A stretch of 64,000 nucleotides of DNA from Pristionchus mayeri (lineage: Eukaryota > Nematoda > Chromadorea > Rhabditida > Neodiplogasteridae), in NCBI GenBank assembly GCA_036245805.1, contig BTRK01000005.1, positions 28,067,469-28,131,468 of the forward strand, given 5' to 3'. The position numbers and the translations under genes were made by a program. Every line of letters begins with the position of its first letter. The first letter of the stretch is position 1. Under the pieces are notes generated by a model. That model saw nothing but the letters and a program-made list of their open reading frames with translations, had not been told where the DNA came from and made no database searches. Below are positions 11,601 through 21,760 of this stretch, piece by piece.

Positions 11601-14600
11601 AAAATCTGCCCAACTTGCTCTCACTCCCCGCAGCGTAAGCGTTGTGAAAGGCTCGTGAGGCCGAGGGTGATTCGAAAAAAGTTGGGATGGGGCGAAGCCC
11701 CATCCCAACTTTTTCGAATTGCCCGAGGCCTCACGAGCCTTTTACAACGTTTTAAGCAGGCTTCTACTTGCATACCTTAGAACACGGTAGCGTAGTTATT
11801 TGCGCATTCACAAACCCATCTTTTGAAATATAACACATAGCTGTTTTAAAATCTCCCAACTTGCTCTCACTCCCCGCAGCGTAAGCGTTGTGAAAGGCTC
11901 GTGAGGCCGAGGGTGATTCGAAAAAGTTGGGATGGGGCGAAGCCCCATCCCAACTTTTTCGAATTGCCCGAGGCCTCACGAGCCTTTTACAACGTTTTAA
12001 GCAGGCTTCTACTTGCATACCTTAGAACACGGTAGCGTAGTTATTTGCGCATTCACAAACCCATCTTTTGAAATATAGCACATAGCTGTTTTAAAATCTC
12101 CCAACTTGCTCTCACTCCTCGCAGCGTAAGCGTTGTGAAAGGCTCGTGAGGCCGAGGGTGATTCGAAAAAAGTTGGGATGGGGCGAAGCCCCATCCCAAC
12201 TTTTTCGAATTGCCCGAGGCCTCACGAGCCTTTTACAACATTTTAAGCAGGCTTCTACTTGCATACCTTAGAACACGGTAGCGTAGTTATTTGCGCATTC
12301 ACAAACCCATCTTTTGCAATATAACACATAGCTGTTTTAAAATCTCCCAACTTGCTCTCACTCCCCGCAGCGTAAGCGTTGTGAAAGGCTCGTGAGGCCG
12401 AGGGTGATTCGAAAAAGTTGGGATGGGGCGAAGCCCCATCCCAACTTTTTCGAATTGCCCGAGGCCTCACGAGCCTTTTACAACGTTTTAAGCAGGCTTC
12501 TACTTGCATACCTTAGAACACGATAACGTAGTTATTTGCGCACTCGCAAACCCATCTTTTCGAAATATAACACATAGCTGTTGTAAAATCTGCCCAACTT
12601 GCTCTCACTCCCCGCAGCGTAAGCGTTGTGAAAGGCTCGTGAGGCCGAGGGTGATTCGAAAAAAGTTGGGATGGGGCGAAGCCCCATCCCAACTTTTTCG
12701 AATTGCCCGAGGCCTCACGAGCCTTTTACAACGTTTTAAGCAGGCTTCTACTTGCATACCTTAGAACACGGTAGCGTAGTTATTTGCCCATTCACAAACC
12801 CATCTTTTCGAAATATAACACATAGCTGTTGTAAAATCTGCCCAACTTGCTCTCACTCCCCGCAGCGTAAGCGTTGTGAAAGGCTCGTGAGGCCGAGGGT
12901 GATTCGAAAAAAGTTGGGATGGGGCGAAGCCCCATCCCAACTTTTTCGAATTGCCCGAGGCCTCACGAGCCTTTTACAACGTTTTAAGCAGGCTTCTACT
13001 TGCATACCTTAGAACACGGTAGCGTAGTTATTTGCCCATTCACAAACCCATCTTTTGAAATATAACACATAGCTGTTTTAAAATCTCCCAACTTGCTCTC
13101 ACTCCCCGCAGCGTAAGCGTTGTGAAAGGCTCGTGAGGCCGAGGGTGATTCGAAAAAGTTGGGATGGGGCGAAGCCCGAAGCCCCATCCCAACTTTTTCG
13201 AATTGCCCGAGGCCTCACGAGCCTTTTACAACGTTTTAAGCAGGCTTCTACTTGCATACCTTAGAACACGATAACGTAGTTATTTGCGCACTCGCAAACC
13301 CATCTTTTCGAAATATAACACATAGCTGTTGTAAAATCTGCCCAACTTGCTCTCACTCCCCGCAGCGTAAGCGTTGTGAAAGGCTCGTGAGGCCGAGGGT
13401 GATTCGAAAAAGTTGGGATGGGGCGAAGCCCGAAGCCCCATCCCAACTTTTTCGAATTGCCCGAGGCCTCACGAGCCTTTTACAACGTTTTAAGCAGGCT
13501 TCTACTTGCATACCTTAGAACACGGTAGCGTAGTTATATGCGCATTCACAAACCCATCTTTTGAAATATAACACATAGCTGTTTTAAAATCTCCCAACTT
13601 GCTCTCACTCCCCGCAGCGTAAGCGTTGTGAAAGGCTCGTGAGGCCGAGGGTGATTCGAAAAAGTTGGGATGGGGCGAAGCCCGAAGCCCCATCCCAACT
13701 TTTTCGAATTGCCCGAGGCCTCACGAGCCTTTTACAACGTTTTAAGCAGGCTTCTACTTGCATACCTTAGAACACGGTAGCGTAGTTATATGCGCATTCA
13801 CAAACCCATCTTTTGAAATATAACACATAGCTGTTTTAAAATCTCCCAACTTGCTCTCACTCCCCGCAGCGTAAGCGTTGTGAAAGGCTCGTGAGGCCGA
13901 GGGTGATTCGAAAAAGTTGGGATGGGGCGAAGCCCGAAGCCCCATCCCAACTTTTTCGAATTGCCCGAGGGCTCACGAGCCTTTTACAACGTTTTAAGCA
14001 GGCTCTCACCAGTCGCGTCCAATTGTTATCCTTAAAACACAACCCCGCGAACCACGTAGCGACCGAAGGTCGCTAGTTTTCCCTCTCATTCCTCTATAAC
14101 GGAGATTCCGTAATCGGTGTCATTCAAAACGGCGCGCCGTTTTCAAACGAATTGCCTTAATGAAATATGCGCTCTATTCATAGGGAGCGCAGGCGGGTTT
14201 CTTCAAAATGCTTCTAAAATAAAATGCGCACGGAATCCAATGATTTAGGAGCTGCCGATTCTATTTCAAAAAGAAAAATTTAAAAATTTTGCGAAATAAT
14301 TTAATTAAGCGAGTTTACAAAATTAACGCTGGGGCTAGAGTACCGTACCCCTCAGACTAGGGCCTTGCCTGAATCAGCTACTGACTATTTTCTCAATGTA
14401 TTTTATTTATTATTTTTCTTTATTTAGAAAAAAATAAATTATATAAAAATATGTTTTTGAATGCATTTAATGGTCATTCTGTGAAATAGAGACCAGGAAA
14501 ATCATTGATCAATGAGGTTTAATGACAATTCGGGAACAGGACGTTTCAAGGCTTAAAGTTACCCAACAACCGTGCAAAATTTTTAAATTGGCGCCTGAAC

Positions 14601-17600
14601 AATACCTTACCGCGAATTACATGAACATGCACTAAGTACCGCAATTTAAAATGCGTGGTTTGTTTAAATATTGTTTAATCGATTATGTCGGCTTAATATT
14701 GAAGTTTGTGCTTTTGAAATATATATTTCTACAACCGGGCGAGAAGCGAGGATGAATTTGGTATAGAACCGGGCTTGTGAACGCTAATTACCGCACACAA
14801 AATATTCATGTTTCAAACCTCGCGGGAAAATCGGTCTTGATCAGGGTTGCACAACACATGTTTTGAGGTCGATTCTGTGACTAATTATTGATTTTCTGAT
14901 TTTATTAGTATTGCATTTCTACTAGTCTCTTTTATGTCTATCAGTTTCAGGAATAAAAATATAGTCCATTTTGACGGTTGTTGGATAACTTTAAAATCGA
15001 TACAACGTCCTTCCGTTACTTGTCCGGTAGAAAAACAGTACACCAATATGTGCGGTAGAGTCCATAGAATCACATCAGCAAGGAAAATAGCATCGGACAC
15101 GCGACGGAAAGGAGATATTGATCGATAAAAGCGAATTTCTCAAAAGACGAAGGTTGCAAGGTTAACAATCGATACAACGTCCTTCCATCACGTGTCCGGT
15201 GGAAAAGCAATACACCAATATGCGCGGTAGAGTCCATAGAATCACATCAGTAAGGAAAATAGCACCGGACACGCGACGGAAAGGAGATATCGATCGAATA
15301 AGTACAAACTTGAACAGGCTTTTGTTAATCTGCTTGGAAATGCAATATTTGTAAGTCAAAAGAGGTCAAAATCTTTCAGGAAGGTAATTGAGACATAAAT
15401 CAAAAATTACTTTTATTAAATGCAGAAGTTGGGAAAACATTTAAAAAAACGCAATTTCGAAACCAGAAACTGTGAAACGGATCGCGAAGTGAAACGGGAC
15501 CCCAAGAGTTTTGGATACTGTAATCGTGAATTCTGAAATGACGGGAGTCTGCGGCACAGCGTTTCGGGCGCGGACATTTGGCGAGAGAGCATCAAACGGT
15601 TAGAGAAAAAGAGGAAAACGAGAGAGCGCGCGATTCGAGGAGGCGATCCGTTTCCTCCCTCGCCAATCTATTTACCCCCTGGCAGTTTCTCACACAACAG
15701 AGGGGAGAGGAGAGAGAGGGGAGCGGGCTCATCGTTTTCCCCTGATCTGCGCTCACATTTTGATTTCAATTTCGAAAATCCTATGGTGAAAATCTATGAA
15801 ATTTGGAATTCTGCGGTTCCAACCGTGCAACTCGTTTGGCCCGAAATTGTGTCTGCGAAATGTTGAATTTTTAAAAATTATTCTTGAAATTCATTAAAAA
15901 TGAAGTGGATAATCAGCATTGCATTCTACCCCGGGAACCTTGTTCACGTAATTTTAGCACTTTCCGGTGGGGCGATATACGCAAAATCCTGTTTTCGAAG
16001 TGACGACTTCTGAAGCCAACGGCAACTCTGAGAGCAAAATGAATGTGCCCACCGTTTTCAGCACCTTCAATTACCCCAAAACTCATTGTTTTGTGAAATC
16101 GAGTTTTTTTTTGCTGTGCCGACGATTGGTCGAAACTTAGGCGAACGGGCTCATATGTAGTACTTAGTGAGTATAGCTCAGGCGTGGCTTATTTAGTGTG
16201 CTAGACCATCCACTGAGAATTGCGCGACACTTTTGTCCAAAAATGTCAATTTTCGAAAATTTGTAGATCTGGGCCCTGGCCTACCGTAACCCCAAACAGA
16301 ACTGGAGGGCAGGTGTACTAGAATTACCCTACAAGGAGTACTCGATGAGGGAAATCCCCCGAATCTATTGAATTTCGAAAGGCAGCCGCGCGCGCCAGAG
16401 CGCTGATGTGTGAGAAATGCGAGATATTACGGTAGCTTTTCAACATCAGCGCTCTCTCGCGCGCGGATGCCTTTCGAAAATCAATTGATTCTGGGGGATT
16501 TCCCTCATCGAGTACTCAGGGTAACTCTAGAAAACCTGCCCTCCAGTTCTGTTTTGGGTTACGGTAGGCCAGGGCCCAGAGCTACAAATTTTCGAAAATT
16601 GACATTTTTGGACAAAAGTGTCGCGTATTTCTCAGTGGATGGTCTAGAACACTAAATAAGTCACGCATGAGCTATACTCACTGAGTACATGTATGCCAAT
16701 GTTGGAGGAATTCGATTTTTCGCTAGTGTCAAGTGTCTCCACAAAAATGTTCACTCACTCAGATAGTTTCTCTTATCGATTGCTAATCTTCTGGCCATAA
16801 AACATGAATTATTTAAATATTTTTACAAATGGACAATGGGGGAGAGATGTTTCTCATTTCTTCTGGTAATAGTGGCTCCGAAGCATAGGTTTACACTTTT
16901 GTGAACATTTAGCATCGTAAATTAACATTAGAACGTAAAACTAGTCAATAAACTTGATAAAAGCGTCACAACAAAAATAAAGGAAAAAATACAATCAGTT
17001 CATGATAAGGCAAATAGTAGGGTGCACCGGTACACCCGTGCACCGTGCACCGTACACCATGCCCGTGCACTGTGCAGCACGAGTATGTGCACCGTGCACC
17101 GGTGCACCAGAGTTCTGGTTCACAGTCAATTGGAGTTCAAAAAATGGATCAAGATGTTTTCCAATCATTAATTACTTAAAAAATTAATTCTATATTTCAA
17201 TATTCTTAATTTAAAGTAATTAACAAGAGTGATCGAAAATAGAGAAGGGAGAGGAGAATGAGTGGTTGGAGGGAGTGATCGAGATGAAACAGAGGAGGAT
17301 GGAGTGGGAGACAATCATGTGCTTGATTCTGTAATGCTTACAAGGCATAGCTTCGTTACTTTGATTCATTCGCCTGCTCTCTTGTTTGTGCTTCCTCTCT
17401 CACTGTTTAGCTTGATCAGATAACATTCACAACAGGATCCCTGCATTCATCGCCTTTTTATCATTTAGATTGTACCATTTCCCTCATAAGCAGAGGTTCA
17501 TTCATAAGAGTCGACCAAAGCTCAGTGATCCTTCTCTCTTTTATCCGCATTGTCTCGCATGACCAACATATGAGAGAGTGGAAATGAAGAGAATGACTCT

Positions 17601-19698
17601 TCGGCTGCTACCCACTTAGGAACCAGAACACCAGAACAGATATAACCTGATTTTTAGTAATTACAATGTTTCTTTGTCCAAACGTGACTGACGATGGGGT
17701 AGAATCTGGGCAGCGATTAGGGACGGGACTTAGCCTCAGATGGATGAGAGGGTAACGTGGTGTAGCGGGATCAACATACTACCTCCGAGGTTCCCTTGTC
17801 TGTACCTGTACCGTCGTCAGCCTTCCTGCACGGCAATTCGAGCAACCGCTTGCCGGGATTAGGCACCGTGCGGAGTCACCGGATCGGCGATCGAAGAAGG
17901 TAGTTGAGCAGGCGATAGGAGAAGGTAGTCGAAATTACCGTATCACGGTGTGGAACAGACAGCAACAATTTATTCCTGTGTCCAACTCTCTGCCCGAATG
18001 AAGGAGATACCAGCTTATAACGGATCGTGAACATTAAGCGGGGCTAGACATTGCTTCGCCATTACAAAGAATAGTGATTCACAGTGAGAGTCGCTAGGGG
18101 GAAGTGATAGGTCACTGGAATAGACGTAAACTGTAACGATACGGGTATCGCCCTGTTGCACTAGATGCGTGCCCATGTTGAATGCCCAGAATAAATTAAT
18201 CAAAGTAACGAAGCTATTTGATCAAACTAAACAGTGAGAGAGGAGGCACAAACAAGAGAGCAGGCGAATGAATCAAAGTAACGAAGCTATGCGTTGTAAG
18301 CATTACAGAATCAAGCACATGATTGTCTCCCACTCCATCCTCCTCTGTTTCATCTCGATCACTCCCTCCAACCACTCATTCTTCTCTCTCTTCTCTATTT
18401 TCGATCACTCTTATTAATTACTTTAAATTAATAATATAGAAAAATATAATTAATTTAAAGTAATTAATAATTGGAAAACATCTCGATCCATTTTTTGAAC
18501 TCCAATTGACTGTGAACCAGAACTCTGGTGCACCGGTGCACTGTGCACATACTCGTGGTGTACAGTGCACGGGCATGGTGTACGGTGCACGGTGCACGGT
18601 GCACGGGTGTACCGGTGCACCCTACTATTTGCCTCATGATAAGAATTTTTGAAATTTAAGTTCCCGGGCGACCGTAACCCTTAACTTCGTAATCAGTTAC
18701 TTAATGTCCGATTTTGAGTGCGCCCGAAACGCTGTGTGCGGTCCCTATCTATTCATTAAAAAAATATGATGCTTAATAAAAAAGTATTTTTAAATTATTA
18801 ATTCACTCACTATTACTACTTTACAGTCAACTATTTTAAAAATTAAAGAAAATGTTACTTTCGATCCTTCTAATCCCATGTCACCACCTCATCGAGTTTA
18901 GCTTGCGCTAGTGAAACAAAAATAGACTAATGAAAGGAAAATACCCTTAATATTTAGATCATACTTTACGGTGGTATGACATCCAGAAAAAAATTGCAAA
19001 CTGGCAGCTGCAAAGGGAATCCGAACTTATAGTCTTCCTTTTCGAAGACAATCGATTTATCACTTCACCACCAAGCCTGTTGCAATGAGTATTTAATGCT
19101 CCGCTATTATTACTTTTTTCGCGTCTCCAGATATTTTGTGGTGACCGCTCAATCGAGCACTAAAACGAAAAATGGCAAAACGGTTTGCCGTTTTGACGCG
19201 TCATTCCGCATACGAAATGAGACAGACAGGCCGATTACGGAATGGAGAGAGACAGAAATGAGGAAAACGGCGAGCCGTTTACCGTTTAGACATCCCTAAT
19301 GAGAAATAAAGTTCTTTCGTTGAATGAATGGGAGAGCTGACCCTGACAGTTCGATACTTGCTGAAGTTTGCCCCAATGAGTAGATACCTCCATCCAGACT
19401 GATACTTCGATGACTCCTCAAATCAGAATCTACTCTTCATTTATCTTGCTGCACTCATACCATTGTCTTCCCGAATGCTCCCTGGGTGAAATAGCGGATG
19501 GGTCTCATTCCGTACTGCAACTCTTCCCTTCGTCAAGACGGGGTCCACTCCACTCACCTCGACTATTGGATGTTCTCTCTTCGGAAACTGGAATAGCTCC
19601 GGTTCCTTAGACAGCTTCGGAGCAGTTTCTGCTTCGTTGGGAGGAATGGCAGATACTTCCTCGACTACATCATCGGACTGAAAGTGAGAATGAGACAT
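2630..19698 (-). CDS. Small predicted membrane protein, 122 aa, three exons, second intron 16.7 kb
   Basis: Exon 1 (19558-19698, 47 codons) starts MSHSHFQSDDVVEEVSA. A 43 bp GTGAGT...TTGCAG intron leads to exon 2 (19461-19514, 18 codons, ending GAFGKTM before a GTATGAG donor). Exon 3 (2630-2803) opens after TTTTCAG with YHWRFGAIWIF. All junctions are in phase 0 and the frame stays open to a TGA at 2630. The product has a polar, acidic N-terminal half with a short basic patch (PKREHPIVE), then roughly 35 hydrophobic residues (one or two membrane spans), then a charged tail (NGEEDRGRPWEYPSRD). I do not recognise the family. The size and basic-then-hydrophobic layout would suit an organelle or ER membrane protein, but that is inference. 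The gene is notable because intron 2 (2804-19460) is 16,657 bp and almost wholly occupied by the element at 2886-19298. Without the element and one 8 bp duplication it would be 236 bp. Joining exon 3 to exons 1-2 is supported by phase and by the insertion logic, not by transcript data. Confidence 0.62.
2957..2996. repeat. GTCT/GTCC microsatellite
   Basis: This is an imperfect run of GTCT and GTCC tetramers immediately before the first ~118 bp tandem unit. It belongs to the left part of the giant element and has no coding content. Confidence 0.9.
2997..4370. repeat. ~118 bp degenerate tandem repeat
   Basis: About nine copies of a ~115-120 bp unit follow one another. The unit contains TTCTTCAAATCGCTCTAACTCG, a GACCTTGACCGTTGGCATCC segment, and one to three copies of GATCTTTGATCTTTG. 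Copies differ by scattered substitutions and by the number of GATCTTTGATC repeats. The run is broken at 3791-4120 by a separate small transposon and resumes in register afterwards. It ends near 4370, about 70 bp before the main satellite array begins. I find no coding potential. Confidence 0.88.
3791..4120. mobile_element. 330 bp MITE inserted in the 118 bp repeat
   Basis: The ends are CACAGCATTCTGAC and, read inward from 4120, CACAGCGTTCTGAC (13 of 14 identical). The flanks are catg at 3787-3790 and catg at 4121-4124. Neighbouring repeat units read GCATCCCCATGGCGAGCG without interruption at the same place, so the empty site is visible within the window. The element has no transposase ORF, and the ORFs overlapping it are chance. 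The superfamily is not clear from a 4 bp duplication alone. Confidence 0.8.
4435..14010. repeat. Satellite array 2, ~246 bp hairpin unit (~39 copies), with higher-order structure
   Basis: Roughly 39 tandem copies of the array 1 unit occur here. Each carries two ~50 bp arms folding around AAGTTGGGATGGGGC...GCCCCATCCCAACTT. Variant classes recur in blocks. One class has GATAACGTAGTT plus TTGTAAAATCTGCCC (units near 6821, 8542, 9034, 10264, 12504, 13252). Another has a 6 bp longer loop (GCGAAGCCCGAAGC, units between 10680 and 13950). Two-unit repeats are seen at 8293/8785 (492 bp period) and 10508/11012 (504 bp period). Longer blocks recur at 7065 and 9278. This points to local amplification of multi-unit blocks. 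The array lies wholly inside the 2886-19298 element. Its edges are sharp, starting after CACCCGCCACACCATCCC and ending at GCAGGCTCTCACCAG. Confidence 0.95.
14011..14989. other. AT-rich non-coding stretch inside the giant element
   Basis: I see no gene here. A palindrome AAAACGGCGCGCCGTTTT sits at 14127-14144 and resembles the subterminal palindromes of the element. The rest is low-complexity AT-rich DNA. Confidence 0.6.
14990..15300. repeat. Two-copy tandem repeat, ~171 bp period
   Basis: The string ATCGATACAACGTCCTTCC begins near 14996 and again near 15167. Each copy runs on through a CCAATATG(T/C)GCGGTAGAGTCC segment to GACACGCGACGGAAAGG. The copies differ at about one base in ten. No coding potential is seen. 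Positions 15301-16150 hold only unremarkable AT-rich sequence, an AG-rich patch around 15600-15720 and no recognisable gene. Confidence 0.8.
16154..16693. mobile_element. Foldback element, ~250 bp arms
   Basis: The left arm (about 16154-16400) and right arm (about 16440-16693) are inverted copies with scattered mismatches. Landmarks are TTTTGTCCAAAAATGTCAAT against ATTGACATTTTTGGACAAAA, and GGGCCCTGGCCTACCGTAAC against GTTACGGTAGGCCAGGGCCC. The arms enclose about 40 bp. No transposase is present. Just outside the left arm, GGCGAACGGGCTCATA resembles the terminal motif of the TA-flanked foldback elements elsewhere in the window, so a decayed relative may abut it. A diverged stretch of the right flank recurs at 32680-32810. 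Confidence 0.8.
17009..18633. mobile_element. Mutator-like (MULE) non-autonomous element with ~420 bp inverted arms
   Basis: The element begins GGCAAATAGTAGGGTGCACC and ends with the exact inverse. It is flanked on both sides by TCATGATAA (17000-17008 and 18634-18642), a perfect 9 bp target duplication, the length typical of Mutator-like elements. The arms extend to about 17425 on the left and from about 18215 on the right. Their outer ~110 bp is built of repeated GTGCAC/GTACAC palindromic words. The interior (17425-18215) has no transposase ORF and is GC-moderate unique sequence. High arm identity and the perfect duplication suggest a fairly recent insertion. It sits inside the larger 2886-19298 element. 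Confidence 0.85.
18644..19290. other. Right interior of the giant element, no gene
   Basis: This is AT-rich unique sequence up to about 19150. It is followed by the right subterminal zone of the 2886-19298 element, with AAAACGGTTTGCCGTTTT at 19178-19195 and AAAACGGCGAGCCGTTT at 19264-19280. The short ORF across 19096-19299 reads through these palindromes and is not a gene. Confidence 0.6.
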
Positions 19699-20591
19699 CC
19701 TCGGAGTGAGAGAGTGGGAGAGAATGAAGAGGGGGACTAACTAGGAGAGGTTTCTTCTCCCCTTCAGCAGAGGTCATCAGGGAAGAGGGGAGAGACCAGT
19801 CGGAGAGGAAGAGAGGAGATCCAATGAGAGGAGAAATGCAAAATAACTCGGATAAAAGAATTGAAACATAGAAATTTGTCCACTTCTCGCATATGTAATC
19901 TGAAGGGTTGGATAGTTTCTCACAAGGAATCAAAACCACCACAACCATCGGCCATCGTCGACCCAGAGTCCCTTATTCAGCCCTTTGATTCTCTCAGCTA
20001 ATTCGCCTATTCATGTAAGGTCACATTCTCCTCTCGTAGTTATTTAGGAATCCCCATGTATTTACATAAGCCTGATTTCTGTATTGTTTTTAACCGAATG
20101 CACAGAACTATTGAAACATAAAAAAAACAAATTTATGCTTACGTGCAAAAAATACTAATAACGTGTGAACATGTGGCAAAGTAATCAACAGTTTTTCTCA
20201 GATGTAAGAGGGAGACGTGAATACATGACTCATGATTATGATTGTCATGAAGATACCAGAGGAGAGGGAAACCAAGTGAGGGAATCACGCGAGTCAATGC
20301 AACATCTAATGATATTCATTAAAAAAACAAAAGAGGACTAGATAATTAACAACAACTAGGAGGGAGATAATGAAGCACTTTGAAAGACTTAGTCATAAGG
20401 CTTCTAGGTAGTCTATCGACCAATCAATGCAGGCAAGAGCAATGACACAAGTCGATATGAGATATGGAGAGAGGAATACCCAAGGGATGGTCAACAATCA
20501 TGATGTAACAATCTATATTCAATATAAAATGAGAAGATATTCCTAGAAAGAGGGATAAAAAGGCAAGAAAAGGATTTGACAGCCCAGTTCA
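19699..20591. other. Intergenic, between Drosha 3' end and the small membrane-protein gene
   Basis: About 0.9 kb without a recognisable gene. The part nearest 19700-19840 is purine/pyrimidine-biased, which produces chance ORFs. The flanking genes both read on the minus strand, and the gap seems too wide for a tight nematode operon. Confidence 0.5.
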
Positions 20592-21612
20592 TCACTTGCC
20601 CCACATCTCCTCGAAGGGAATCTCCATGAGAGACTTCGGCTTCGATGGCTGTCTATCGTTCAAATATTGGGGTGGGGGGCGTTGCATTCCTCCACGAGGC
20701 GCCCCTCTATTATTCATTGGGGGTCTCGAGTATGGGGTACCGTTGGAGGTTGGGGAAGAGTGGTAGGGACCGGATCTGGGACGGGATCCGGAGTGGTAGT
20801 TCCCTCTTTGGTTCGAATGAGGAGTGGGATGAGTACGAGGAGGGAGTGGCATCCATTCCGAGTGAGGAGGAGCAGAGGGAGGAGGAGGGAGGGAGTCATC
20901 TTGGGGAGGAGGGGTAATCGTGCCTGACCCATCTCCAGCCCTCATGGGATATCCACGGGATGGAGGAGGGCGAGAAGAGGAGGAATGACCATTGGATGAA
21001 GAGATCGAAGACGACGAGGGAGCAGAATCTGAAGGAAAGAGATCTGTGACTGTCCCCCTTCCCTCCCACTCACTCTGTCTCCTATCGTTCCTCTTCCACT
21101 CTTCCTTTCCATCTCTCTTCTTCTGGGATCTGGCGGTGACGTCAGCGACAGATGCTCCTCGTGATGGGACTGCACCCGTCAAGTGTGCAGCAGGAGGAGG
21201 CAGAGAGGAAGAGGACTGCAGCATGGAAGGAGGAGGAGGGAGGGAGAGGGACATCAGATCCATTGGCTTGGCTGCAGAAGGGAGGATGGAGGAAGGGGGA
21301 GAAGTGAAGGAGGGAGAAGGAGCTCCTCTGAATGGAGGCTGCATGCGGGGGTTGAAGGAGAGGGGAGGCTGAGAGGGAAGAGACTGGGATGAGGGAGATC
21401 GCCCGGAGAGAGGAGAGAAGGAGGAAGAAGACGAGAACTGCGTCTGAAGAAAGATTGATGGATTGGGCTAAAGGGAGAATGATGAGAACTACCCAGCTTC
21501 GACCTACCATACCGTACAAGAATAAGATAAGATAATAGGCAACCTCTCTTGTAGCTGCCACTCCCTTGGCTGCTCTCTTGATGGGGTCGCGATGGCTACG
21601 CTGTTTGAGCAC
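20592..21612 (-). CDS. Proline/serine-rich coding region: C-terminal extension of Drosha or separate downstream gene
   Basis: The main exon (20592 to about 21446) follows an acceptor TTTCTTCAG and encodes about 284 residues. It is rich in Pro, Ser, Gly and Arg and ends KPKSLMEIPFEEMWGK before a TGA. A preceding exon (about 21549-21612) encodes VLKQRSHRDPIKRAAKGVAA and ends at a GTTGCC donor in phase 0, but it has no in-frame ATG. The last recognisable Drosha exon reads EDWAAYEQK directly before GTGAGC, a good donor. Joining these three pieces keeps one open frame, which would give Drosha an unusual proline-rich tail. The acceptor needed (TTGAAG) is weak. If it is not used, Drosha stops at 21761 and this region is an independent gene, perhaps starting at MQPPFRG near 21344. 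No known domain was recognised. Confidence 0.6.
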
Positions 21613-21760
21613 CTTCAACACCAATAGTTTTAATTCATACAATTAATTGTAGAAGTAACCAAAAATATAATAAAAAGAGGACAATTTTAACATTTTATTA
21701 GTGCTAAAATAATCGTACATAATGACATCAAGATAAGGCATTCTTCTATTTCTGTGTCAA

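Larger units (their letters stand above)
2886..19298. mobile_element. Giant hAT-like TIR element (16.4 kb) carrying satellite DNA
   Basis: The left end reads TAGGGATGTCAAAACGG. The right end, read inward from 19298, is TAGGGATGTCTAAACGG (16 of 17 identical). Immediately outside lie atgcgaaa (2878-2885) and atgagaaa (19299-19306), an 8 bp duplication with one mismatch, the length made by hAT transposases. Subterminal palindromes of the form AAAACGG....CCGTTTT occur inside both ends (about 2910-2928 at the left; about 19175-19195 and 19264-19282 at the right), as is common in hAT elements. I find no transposase ORF, so the unit would be non-autonomous. Its cargo is a ~118 bp tandem repeat, a 9.6 kb hairpin satellite array, a foldback element and a Mutator-like element. 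The alternative is two independent short elements whose ends happen to match, but the paired duplications and the intact host splice phase argue against it. Confidence 0.7.

Noticed and set aside
4435..14010. CRISPR-like array
   Set aside because: The regular element is a contiguous 246 bp tandem unit with no alternating unique spacers, in eukaryotic DNA.
86..14076. Dozens of 60-89 codon ORFs on both strands in the satellite arrays
   Set aside because: The same frames recur once per 246 bp unit on both strands, overlap the hairpin arms, and break freely between variants. Nothing shows selection for protein.
20645..21392. Plus-strand ORFs of 69-126 codons
   Set aside because: They are antisense shadows of the proline/serine-rich minus-strand exon, caused by its biased composition.
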